A stretch of 64,000 nucleotides of DNA from Treponema sp. (GTDB lineage Bacteria > Spirochaetota > Spirochaetia > Treponematales > Treponemataceae). Location of the stretch: positions 1-64,000 of the forward strand of contig JAKSTQ010000008.1 of NCBI GenBank assembly GCA_024402475.1, written 5' to 3'. Positions within the stretch are counted from its first letter, which is position 1, and each line of letters opens with the position of its first letter. The translations under genes and the position numbers were made by a program. A model generated the notes under the pieces. The model was given only the letters and a program-made list of their open reading frames with translations. It was not told the DNA's origin and made no database searches. Below, piece after piece: positions 33,699-41,111 of the stretch.

Positions 33699-35858
33699 AT
33701 GGGTGGAAAAATTACAAAAACGGATGCAGCAAAAACTGCACCAAAAAAAGCTGCGGCTAAGCCTGCAGTATCAGCTAAGACTACATCAAAGACAGTAAAG
33801 GCAGACTCCAAAACTAAAGCTTCTGCAAAGGCACAGACCAAAGCAGAACCTCAGGCAGAAGAAAAATTTTCTGCGTGGGCTAATGCCAAAACTGTAAAAA
33901 AGACAAAAACTCCGGCAGATAAAAAAACAGAAATCAAAGCTGCCACATCAGCTGCAGATGCAGAAAAAAAACTTGCAGCGGCTAAACAGATTGATCCTGC
34001 TTCTCAGCGTGCAAAAAAAGAAGTCCAGGATTATGGCGATGATAAAATCAAGCACCTTGATGCTCTTGAGCATATCCGTCTTCGTTCGGGAATGTATATC
34101 GGCCGTCTTGGTAACGGTTCAAACGAAAATGACGGTATTTACGTTCTTATGAAGGAAGTTATCGACAACGCGATTGATGAATTCATTATGGGATTCGGAA
34201 ATCATATTGATGTGAGCGTTGTAGACGGCCGTGTAAAAGTGCGGGATTATGGTCGTGGTATTCCTTTGACAAAGGTTGTTGACTGTGTAAGCCAGATCAA
34301 TACCGGTGCTAAATATAATGATGACGTTTTCCAGTTTTCCGTTGGTATGAACGGTGTAGGTACAAAAGCAGTAAATGCACTTTCATCTTACTTCAGGGTA
34401 ATTTCTGTTCGTGACGGACAGTGTACGGAAGCAGTTTTTGAAAAAGGAAAACTTTTGACACAGCGAACCGGCGCCCTTAAAAATCCACAGAAAAACGGAA
34501 CTTATTTTGAGTTTGTTCCTGATGAAGAAATTTTCGGAAAGTACACATTCAACATGGAATATGTAGAAAAGAAAATCTGGAACTATGCTTACCTTAATCC
34601 GGGACTTACTCTTAAGCTTAACGGCGCTGAATATAAAAGTAATAATGGTCTTCTTGATCTTCTTAAGCGTGAACTTTCGCCGGCAGATGATTCAGGAGAA
34701 GGCGCAGAACTTCCTCTTTACGAAATCGGTGATTATACCGGTGAACACCTGAAGTTTGCTTTTACTCATACCGGTTCTTTCAATGAAATTTATTTTTCAT
34801 TTGTTAACGGTCAGTTTACTTCCGACGGTGGTTCTCATCTTAATGCTTTTAAAGAAGGTTTCATTAAAGGAATCCGTGACTTCTACGGTGAAAACTTTGA
34901 AGTCGAAGATATCCGTGCCGGAATTAAAGCTGCTGTTCTTGTAAAAATTAAAGATCCTATTTTTGAAAGCCAGACAAAAAATAAACTCGGCAACACAGAT
35001 ATCCGCCCATGGATTGTTGCAGAAACTCAGTCCGGCCTTGATGCATGGCTTCATAAAAATCCGGCTGCTGCAGAAAAAATCAAGAACAAGATCGAAACAA
35101 ATAAAAAGCTGCGTACTGAACTTAAAGACGTTAAAGGCAAGATTACTGCTGCTGCAAAAAAGAACAGCATTACAATCAAAAAACTTCATGACTGTAAATA
35201 CCATCTTCAGGATGGAGCTAAAGGCGCAGACAGCATGATCTTTATTACAGAAGGTGACTCTGCATCGGGAACAATGACACTTTCCCGCAATGCAGATACA
35301 CAGGCAATTTTCAGCCTTAAAGGTAAGCCAGAAAATATGTACGGCCGCCGTCAAAGTGACATCTATAAAAATGATGAACTTCTTCAGCTTATGATGGCAC
35401 TTGGAATTGAACAGAGCGTTGACAATCTGCGTTATTCAAAAATCGTAATTGCAACCGATGCCGATAACGACGGTTTCCATATCCGTAACCTTTTGCTTAC
35501 ATTCTTTTTGGGTTATTTTGAAGAACTTGTTCTTAACGGGCATATTTATATTCTTGAAACACCTTTGTTCCGTGTAAGAACAAAAAAAGAAAACGTATAT
35601 TGTTATGACGAAGAAGAAAGGGATAAAGCCCAGGAACGTCTTGGTTCATCAGCAGAAACCACACGATTCAAAGGACTTGGAGAAATTTCAGGACCTGAAT
35701 TCAAGGTGTTCATTAAGCCGGACCAGATTCACCTTACACCGGTAGAAATCAGTCAGCTTAAGGCTGTTCCAAAAATTCTTTCGTTCTACATGGGAAAGAA
35801 TACTCCAGAACGCCGCGAATTTATCGAAAAGAATCTTTTGCAGGATATTGATGCCTAG
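33699..35858 (+). CDS. parE: Type II topoisomerase B subunit (ParE-like) with Lys/Ala-rich N-terminal tail
   Basis: ATPase subunit of a type IIA topoisomerase. After a ~100-residue Lys/Ala-rich, histone-H1-like extension come HIRLRSGMYIG, the GHKL Bergerat motifs KEVIDNAIDEF, VRDYGRGIP and GMNGVGTKAVNAL, a transducer domain, and the TOPRIM motifs TEGDSASG and DADNDGFHI. Without the tail the protein is ~620 residues, the size of ParE, and it lacks the GyrB-type insertion. No ATG lies between residue 1 and the ATPase core, so the tail is likely translated. It overlaps the phosphatase gene by eight bases; the A subunit follows. Assignment to topoisomerase IV rather than gyrase is inferred from size and the partner. 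Confidence 0.85.
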   Translation: MGGKITKTDAAKTAPKKAAAKPAVSAKTTSKTVKADSKTKASAKAQTKAEPQAEEKFSAWANAKTVKKTKTPADKKTEIKAATSAADAEKKLAAAKQIDPASQRAKKEVQDYGDDKIKHLDALEHIRLRSGMYIGRLGNGSNENDGIYVLMKEVIDNAIDEFIMGFGNHIDVSVVDGRVKVRDYGRGIPLTKVVDCVSQINTGAKYNDDVFQFSVGMNGVGTKAVNALSSYFRVISVRDGQCTEAVFEKGKLLTQRTGALKNPQKNGTYFEFVPDEEIFGKYTFNMEYVEKKIWNYAYLNPGLTLKLNGAEYKSNNGLLDLLKRELSPADDSGEGAELPLYEIGDYTGEHLKFAFTHTGSFNEIYFSFVNGQFTSDGGSHLNAFKEGFIKGIRDFYGENFEVEDIRAGIKAAVLVKIKDPIFESQTKNKLGNTDIRPWIVAETQSGLDAWLHKNPAAAEKIKNKIETNKKLRTELKDVKGKITAAAKKNSITIKKLHDCKYHLQDGAKGADSMIFITEGDSASGTMTLSRNADTQAIFSLKGKPENMYGRRQSDIYKNDELLQLMMALGIEQSVDNLRYSKIVIATDADNDGFHIRNLLLTFFLGYFEELVLNGHIYILETPLFRVRTKKENVYCYDEEERDKAQERLGSSAETTRFKGLGEISGPEFKVFIKPDQIHLTPVEISQLKAVPKILSFYMGKNTPERREFIEKNLLQDIDA

Positions 35859-36327
35859 TATGACAAGAATTCTTTTTATCTGCCACGGAAATATCTGCCG
35901 TTCAACAATGGCGGAATTTGTAATGAAGTATCTGGTTTCTAAAGAAGGATTTGATAAAGATTTTTATATTGAGTCAAAAGCAACCAGTACAGAAGAAATC
36001 GGAAATCCGCCTCATCGTGGAACTGTTCAAAAACTGCGGCAGGTTGGAATTCCTGTTTTGCCTCACAGTGCAAATCAGATTAAAAAAAGCGATTATGAAG
36101 AATTTGATTTTATAATCGGAATGGATGAATGGAATATTACAAACATACTGCGAATCACAGGTGGGGATCCGCAGTATAAGGTCTGCAAGCTTCTTGATTT
36201 TACTCAAAGAGGCGGGGATATTGCAGATCCATGGTATACAGGAAACTTTGACGAAACCTACGATGATGTTCTTGAAGGTTGTACAGGGCTTCTTGATAGA
36301 TTGAAAAACAAAAATGGGGATGAATAA
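35851..36327 (+). CDS. Low-molecular-weight protein tyrosine phosphatase
   Basis: 158 residues. The N-terminal P-loop CHGNICRS carries C11 and R17 of the C-x5-R signature, and the C-terminal DPWYTG holds the general-acid aspartate. The start at 35851 is chosen because AGGA lies five bases before it; ATG at 35860 is a possible alternative. It overlaps the parE 3' end by eight bases and parC begins three bases after its stop, so it is embedded between two topoisomerase subunits and expressed with them. LMW phosphatases act on phosphotyrosine proteins, or on arginine phosphate in some bacteria; the target here is unknown. Confidence 0.9.
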   Translation: MPSMTRILFICHGNICRSTMAEFVMKYLVSKEGFDKDFYIESKATSTEEIGNPPHRGTVQKLRQVGIPVLPHSANQIKKSDYEEFDFIIGMDEWNITNILRITGGDPQYKVCKLLDFTQRGGDIADPWYTGNFDETYDDVLEGCTGLLDRLKNKNGDE

Positions 36328-36330
36328 AAT

Positions 36331-38307
36331 ATGGCTTTTGTAAAAAATATTTTTGACAAGAACTTTATCGAATACTCAAGTTATGTAATCCGCAGCCGTG
36401 CGATTCCTGACCTTGAAGATGGCCTTAAACCGGTACAGCGCCGAATCATGCATACTCTGTTTTCTATTGATGACGGAAGATTCCAGAAAGTTGCAACAGT
36501 TGCAGGCCGTGTAATGGCTTATCACCCTCATGGAAATGCTTCTATCGAAGGTGCCATTGTAGTTCTTGCAAACCGCGAAGTATTTATTTCCCGTCAGGGA
36601 AACTACGGTAACATACTTACCGGTGCAGGGGCAGCAGCTTCCCGTTATATTGAATGCCGCGTTCATCCTGTTGCAAAGAAATTTCTTTATAATCCTCATA
36701 TTACAAATTATGTTCCAAGCTACGACAGTCGTGGTAAAGAACCTGTAACATTCCGTGCAAAACTTCCTGTTCTTCTTTTGGGTGGCGCAGAAGGAATTGC
36801 AGTTGGTATGAGTACAAAAATTCTTCCATACAACCTTAAAGAAGTTATTGATGCAGAAATCAAGGCACTTAAAGGCGAAGATTTTGAAATCTATCCGGAT
36901 GCAATGACCGGCGGTTTGATTGATGTTACAAACTATAATGACGGTAACGGAAAAATTGTTTCCCGTGCAAAGCTTGATCTTAGTGACGAAAAGAAAATCG
37001 TAATTACAGAACTTCCTCTTGAAACAACTTCTCAGGAAATTCGTGACTCAATTGATGCAGCATATAAAGCAGGTAAACTTAAAATTGCTTCTGTAGATGA
37101 CTACACAACAGACAAATGTAATATCGAAGTAAAACTTCCACGCGGTGTTTACGCAAAAGATATTGAAAAAGCACTTTACGCTTATACTGCATGTGAAAAA
37201 TCAATTTCCTGCTCAATGCTTGTAATCAAGGATAATATGCCGGTTGTAATGACTGCAACTCAGGTCATAAAGTATTACGCAAAGAACCTTACAAAAATTA
37301 TTAAAGATGAACTTGAATGGGAACGGGATTCTCTTACAGAAAAACTTCACATGAGAACTCTGGAACGAATCTTTGTCGAAGAACGCATCTATAAAAAGAT
37401 TGAAACAATGAAAACTGCAGAAGAAGTAAACAATGCAGTTGTAAAAGGTTTTGTTCCATTTAAGAAAGAACTTATTCACGATATTACAGAAGAAGATATC
37501 AAGCACCTTCTTGAAATTCCAATCAGAAGAATTTCTTTGTTTGACATCAACAAGAACCGTGATGAAGTTGCAGCAATCAATGCACAGCTTAAAGAAATTG
37601 CAAAAAAACTTAAGCATCTTACAGAATGTGCAGTTGACTACCTTAATTCAGTTGTTGATGAAATTAAAAAATACACAGTACTTGATCCGGAAAAAGACCA
37701 GGACTGCATCAATCCTAAAATTCTTGAACGCCAGACTACAATTACAACTTTTGCAGCAGTTGATGTAAAGACTGTCGTAAAACGTGATATTCCTCTGCGC
37801 TATGATGATAAAGGTTATCTTGGAATCAAAGTTCCAGGTGGAAGAGAAATTCTGCGCGTAACTCCTTACGACCGAATTCTTATCGTCCGCAAAACCGGTA
37901 TCTGGGGCGTCTGTGATGTAGCAGAAAAACTCTTTGTTGACCAGGGAATGTATTATTGTAATTACGCAGAAAAAGAAATCATCAATAAAGTTCTGTTTAC
38001 AATAATCTATCGTGATCCAAAAACACGCCATTGTTACATCAAGCGCTGTAAGATCGAAGCCTGGATTATGAACCGTGACTACAATTTTGCTCCTGACGGA
38101 ATGGAAGTTCTTCATGTTGATACACGTGAAAAATTTACTTTCACTCTTCATTACACAAAAAAGCCGCGCGTTACAAAACTTACAGAAAATTTCAAGGCAC
38201 AGGACTTTCTGGAAAAAGGGCTTAAAGCACTTGGAACACGCATCGAATCAAAAGAAGTTGACAGCGTAGAAGTTGAACCTCTTCCAGATGTAAGTGCAGG
38301 TGAATAA
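36331..38307 (+). CDS. parC: Type II topoisomerase A subunit (ParC-like)
   Basis: DNA breakage-reunion subunit. IPDLEDGLKPVQRRI marks the winged-helix start, YHPHGNASIEGA the quinolone region, and Y106 in AAASRYIECRV is the DNA-linking tyrosine. The helical gate and coiled coil occupy about 330-470. The C-terminal region is short (658 residues in total) and has no GyrA box, so negative supercoiling is not expected. In the quinolone region the residues matching E. coli GyrA Ser83 and Asp87 are Ala and Gly. It follows the phosphatase gene by three bases, in one unit with parE. Confidence 0.87.
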   Translation: MAFVKNIFDKNFIEYSSYVIRSRAIPDLEDGLKPVQRRIMHTLFSIDDGRFQKVATVAGRVMAYHPHGNASIEGAIVVLANREVFISRQGNYGNILTGAGAAASRYIECRVHPVAKKFLYNPHITNYVPSYDSRGKEPVTFRAKLPVLLLGGAEGIAVGMSTKILPYNLKEVIDAEIKALKGEDFEIYPDAMTGGLIDVTNYNDGNGKIVSRAKLDLSDEKKIVITELPLETTSQEIRDSIDAAYKAGKLKIASVDDYTTDKCNIEVKLPRGVYAKDIEKALYAYTACEKSISCSMLVIKDNMPVVMTATQVIKYYAKNLTKIIKDELEWERDSLTEKLHMRTLERIFVEERIYKKIETMKTAEEVNNAVVKGFVPFKKELIHDITEEDIKHLLEIPIRRISLFDINKNRDEVAAINAQLKEIAKKLKHLTECAVDYLNSVVDEIKKYTVLDPEKDQDCINPKILERQTTITTFAAVDVKTVVKRDIPLRYDDKGYLGIKVPGGREILRVTPYDRILIVRKTGIWGVCDVAEKLFVDQGMYYCNYAEKEIINKVLFTIIYRDPKTRHCYIKRCKIEAWIMNRDYNFAPDGMEVLHVDTREKFTFTLHYTKKPRVTKLTENFKAQDFLEKGLKALGTRIESKEVDSVEVEPLPDVSAGE

Positions 38308-38320
38308 TTTTTTTTCTTGA

Positions 38321-39247
38321 ATGATAATTAATACAGGCAATCGAACTGACATTCCTGCGTTTTTCTCAAAATGGTTCTGCAATCGTCTTAGAGAAGGATT
38401 TGTGTGTGTCAGAAGTCCTTATACTCCTGAAAAAATTACACGCTACAATCTGGATCCTTCGGTTGTAGACTGCATTACATTCTGTACAAAAAATCCCGGG
38501 CCCATGCTGCCTCAGATGCAGTTGTTGTCGCAGTTCAATCAGTACTGGTTTGTAACTGTGACGCCTTATGGTAAGGAAATTGAGCCAGGCGTTGGGGATA
38601 AACTTAAAATCCTGGAAGATGTAAAGGCACTTTCAAAAATTGTGGAAAGGCAGAATGTTGCCTGGCGGTATGATCCGGTTTTTGTTGATGAATCATATAC
38701 TGTTGAGCGGCACATCAGGGCTTTTGAAAAAATGGCAGGAATCCTAAACGGCTATGTTGATACCTGCATTATCAGTTTTATTGATCTTTTTGAAAAAGTT
38801 AAACGCAATTTTCCGGAAGTAAGACAGGTTACAAAAGAAGAACGGTTAACACTGGCGAGTGCTTTTGTTGAAATCACAAACAAATATGGAATGACATTAA
38901 AGACCTGCGCAGAAGGTGATGAGCTGGCATTTTTAGGAATTGACTGCAGCGGCTGCATGACTATGGCTGTTTACGAAAAGGCCTGCGGTTATAAACTTGA
39001 TGCTCCAGTCTTAAAAGCCGGCAGAAAAGAATGTGCGTGCTTTTTAAGCTGTGACATAGGTCAGTACGATACCTGCATGCATTACTGCAGATACTGCTAT
39101 GCAAACAATGATATTCAGAATGTCAAAAAAAATAATTTGATTCATGATCCGGATTCACCGCTTTTAGTCGGAAATATAGGCCCTCAGGATACAGTTGAAC
39201 AGGCTGTTCAAAAATCATGGAAAAGTAAGCAATTAATGTTGTTCTAA
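38321..39247 (+). CDS. DUF1848 family protein
   Basis: 308 residues. The N-terminus (INTGNRTDIPAFFSKWFCNR) and middle (WFVTVTPYGKEIEPG, WRYDPVF) match DUF1848. The C-terminal end carries a cysteine cluster of the type C-x-C-x3-CDIGQYDTCMHYCRYCYAN. Such a cluster would suit an iron-sulfur site and recalls SplB/radical-SAM-like proteins, but there is no standard N-terminal CxxxCxxC. Biochemical function is not established. It starts 13 bases after parC without a clear ribosome site, so it may be translated by read-through re-initiation. Confidence 0.8.
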   Translation: MIINTGNRTDIPAFFSKWFCNRLREGFVCVRSPYTPEKITRYNLDPSVVDCITFCTKNPGPMLPQMQLLSQFNQYWFVTVTPYGKEIEPGVGDKLKILEDVKALSKIVERQNVAWRYDPVFVDESYTVERHIRAFEKMAGILNGYVDTCIISFIDLFEKVKRNFPEVRQVTKEERLTLASAFVEITNKYGMTLKTCAEGDELAFLGIDCSGCMTMAVYEKACGYKLDAPVLKAGRKECACFLSCDIGQYDTCMHYCRYCYANNDIQNVKKNNLIHDPDSPLLVGNIGPQDTVEQAVQKSWKSKQLMLF

Positions 39248-39275
39248 AAGCATTCACTTTTTAAATGTTTTGCAG

Positions 39276-39305
39276 TTGATTAAGTCAGGCTTTTTCAGAT
39301 ATAAT
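39276..39305 (+). promoter_or_regulatory. Sigma-70 promoter of rpsU
   Basis: TTGATT (39276-39281), 18 bases, TATAAT (39300-39305). Predicted start near 39312. Confidence 0.6.
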
Positions 39306-39314
39306 AGATGCATT

Positions 39315-39331
39315 CTACGAAATCGTCGTAG
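39315..39331 (+). promoter_or_regulatory. 5'-UTR hairpin before the rpsU ribosome site
   Basis: CTACGA-N5-TCGTAG lies at the very start of the predicted mRNA and ends just before AAGGAGGTGA (39334-39343), the strongest Shine-Dalgarno in the window. It could influence translation or mRNA stability. Confidence 0.45.
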
Positions 39332-39349
39332 TTAAGGAGGTGAATTCTA

Positions 39350-39556
39350 ATGGCTACAATCAACGTTGACGAATCAGAAAACCTTGAAAAAGCAATCAAA
39401 CGCTTTAAGCGCATGGTTGAAAAAGAAGGCATCATCCGCGAATTCAAAAAACGCGAATACTTTGTAAAACCTTCTGCCATTCTTCACCAGAAGAACACAA
39501 CTCTCGAACGCAAACTTTTGAACAAAAAGCGCAAGTCAGAGAAAAAAGATTACTAG
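39350..39556 (+). CDS. rpsU: 30S ribosomal protein bS21
   Basis: 68-residue, very basic S21. It starts [21 protein letters not shown] and has the family's [11 protein letters not shown]-type middle and a Lys-rich end. bS21 sits near the anti-Shine-Dalgarno end of 16S rRNA and aids initiation. Its own Shine-Dalgarno is a ten-base match (AAGGAGGTGA), exceptional compared with neighbours. It has its own promoter and terminator. Confidence 0.95.
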   Translation: MATINVDESENLEKAIKRFKRMVEKEGIIREFKKREYFVKPSAILHQKNTTLERKLLNKKRKSEKKDY

Positions 39557-39573
39557 TTCTTAGTTAATCAGTG

Positions 39574-39607
39574 GACGGGATTCAATTGAATCTCGTCTTT
39601 TTTTTGT
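39574..39607 (+). terminator. Terminator after rpsU
   Basis: Arms GACGGGATTCAA (39574-39585) / TTGAATCTCGTC (39586-39597) with one G-T pair, followed by a run of T. Confidence 0.85.
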
Positions 39608-39635
39608 CCTTGTGATATAATTCATTTTATAAATT

Positions 39636-40232
39636 ATGAATATCCTTACACAGAAAATCCAGACAGAAACTATTGTTAAAGGCTCCCGTTTTATTGCAGA
39701 ACTTTTTCCCTGTGAATCTCAAAGTGATGCCCGGGAACTTTTAAAAGATCAGAAAACAAAATATCAGGATGCAACTCATGTATGCCACGCTTTTGTTATC
39801 GGAAAAAGTCAGGAAGTTTTAGGGATGAGTGATGACGGTGAACCTTCTGGAACTGCGGGCCGTCCAATGCTTGATGTGTGTAAGGGTAGTGGAATTACAA
39901 ATTTTATTCTGACTGTGACCCGTTATTTTGGCGGAACTCTTTTAGGAACCGGCGGGCTTGTAAAAGCTTATGGAGATGCGGCAAAGCAGGCAATTGAACT
40001 TGCGCGCTCGCAGAATGCAATAGAAGAACTTCTTGCAAAAAAGGATTTTTCTTTCAGCTGCGATTACGGTCTTTATGAATCCATTAAGCGCGCTCTTGGT
40101 GACTACAAAATCTATGAACTTACAGAAACTTTTCTTGATAACGTTACTTTATCCGGAAAAATTCTTGAAGAACAGTTTGATCAGGCAGCTGAAAGAATTA
40201 AAAATATGTCTTTAGGAAAAATCATCCTGTAG
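39636..40232 (+). CDS. YigZ/IMPACT family protein
   Basis: 198 residues of the UPF0029/IMPACT family: KGSRFIAELFPCES at the N-terminus, the signature HVCHAFVIG...SDDGEPSGTAGRPML, and VTRYFGGTLLGTGGLVKAYGDAA, followed by a smaller C-terminal ferredoxin-like domain. Members bind ribosomes or modulate translation in eukaryotes; the bacterial role is not settled. TATAAT (39616-39621) lies 14 bases before the ATG, and no ribosome site is visible. Converges with the histidine phosphatase gene, four bases between the stops. Confidence 0.9.
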   Translation: MNILTQKIQTETIVKGSRFIAELFPCESQSDARELLKDQKTKYQDATHVCHAFVIGKSQEVLGMSDDGEPSGTAGRPMLDVCKGSGITNFILTVTRYFGGTLLGTGGLVKAYGDAAKQAIELARSQNAIEELLAKKDFSFSCDYGLYESIKRALGDYKIYELTETFLDNVTLSGKILEEQFDQAAERIKNMSLGKIIL

Positions 40233-40236
40233 GATT

Positions 40237-41028
40237 TTATTCACATTCCTGAAGAACGTCTGCATAATATCCTGAACTTGAAATTTTTTCTCCACCACAA
40301 GTTAAATGCTGTGTGTCCCCAAGGCGTTCAACACGGAAAAAGCTCTGGCCAAAAATTCGTTCTTCGCTGTTTAAGATAGTAACAGAAGTCGGTGCAACAT
40401 ACATTCCCTGCCATAACTGCATTGGTGAACAGCCGATAAGGTGAGCGATGATTGCAAACATAACTCCCAGGTGACAGAAGAAAACAAGAGTGCAGTCTTC
40501 TTTTAAATCTTTAACAGAAATCAGCTGCGGTTTTTTAATTTCTGGATCAAAGTTAGGATTGTCCGGGTTTGGAGAAACAACGTTGTAAAAACCTTTTTTG
40601 TTTCTGATGTAGCCGTAGCTTGCAAGAATTTCATCAATTCCATCGCAGACTTTTTTGTAATAATTTTTAATGTCTGCGTGTTTCATAAGTTTTGTAGAAG
40701 TCCATTCGTCCTTGTCAAAGAATTTACGATGGTCCGTATAATATTCAGGGTAAAGGTCCCAGGTTGTTGTAAGTTCTGGATTGTATGGCTCGTCTATATT
40801 ATGCTTAAATTCCTGAAGCCAGTCTTTTGTAATTCCCTGTTTGTTAAGTGCCTGGAGTGTCCCCTTTGCAGTGTCGGCCGCTCTTCCCATTGGTGAAACA
40901 TAAATCTGTGTAATGTTCTTCCATTTTGAAGTACGTTTTGTTAAAAGATCTGCTTCACGCTTTCCTTTTTCTGTAATCGTATCGTGTTCATAATCGGGGT
41001 CGCCATGACGGATAAAAATTAATCTCAT
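40237..41028 (-). CDS. Histidine phosphatase (phosphoglycerate mutase-like)
   Basis: 263 residues. The phospho-histidine motif RHGDPDY (H8) follows an N-terminal beta strand. PMGRAADTAKGT holds the second arginine motif, and FFCHLGVMFAIIAHL holds the second catalytic histidine. The size and divergent ending argue against glycolytic phosphoglycerate mutase; a generic small-molecule or phosphoprotein phosphatase is more likely. No ribosome site is seen. A terminator separates it from glyA, so it is its own unit. Confidence 0.85.
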   Translation of the reverse strand: MRLIFIRHGDPDYEHDTITEKGKREADLLTKRTSKWKNITQIYVSPMGRAADTAKGTLQALNKQGITKDWLQEFKHNIDEPYNPELTTTWDLYPEYYTDHRKFFDKDEWTSTKLMKHADIKNYYKKVCDGIDEILASYGYIRNKKGFYNVVSPNPDNPNFDPEIKKPQLISVKDLKEDCTLVFFCHLGVMFAIIAHLIGCSPMQLWQGMYVAPTSVTILNSEERIFGQSFFRVERLGDTQHLTCGGEKISSSGYYADVLQECE

Positions 41029-41050
41029 GTTTTTATTTTATTCCAAAAGC

Positions 41051-41086
41051 AAAAAAAATGCCACACGGTAAACCATGTGACATTTT
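41051..41086 (-). terminator. Terminator of glyA
   Basis: On the minus strand, arms ATGTCACATGG and CCGTGTGGCAT (G-T pairs at two positions) around TTTA, followed by eight T. It lies 26 bases beyond the glyA stop. Confidence 0.8.
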
Positions 41087-41111
41087 CAGTTAAGAAGTCT
41101 GTTAACAGTAT

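Noticed and set aside
34797-35354. Minus-strand frame opposite parE
   Set aside because: Low-complexity Cys/Phe-rich antisense product over conserved topoisomerase sequence.
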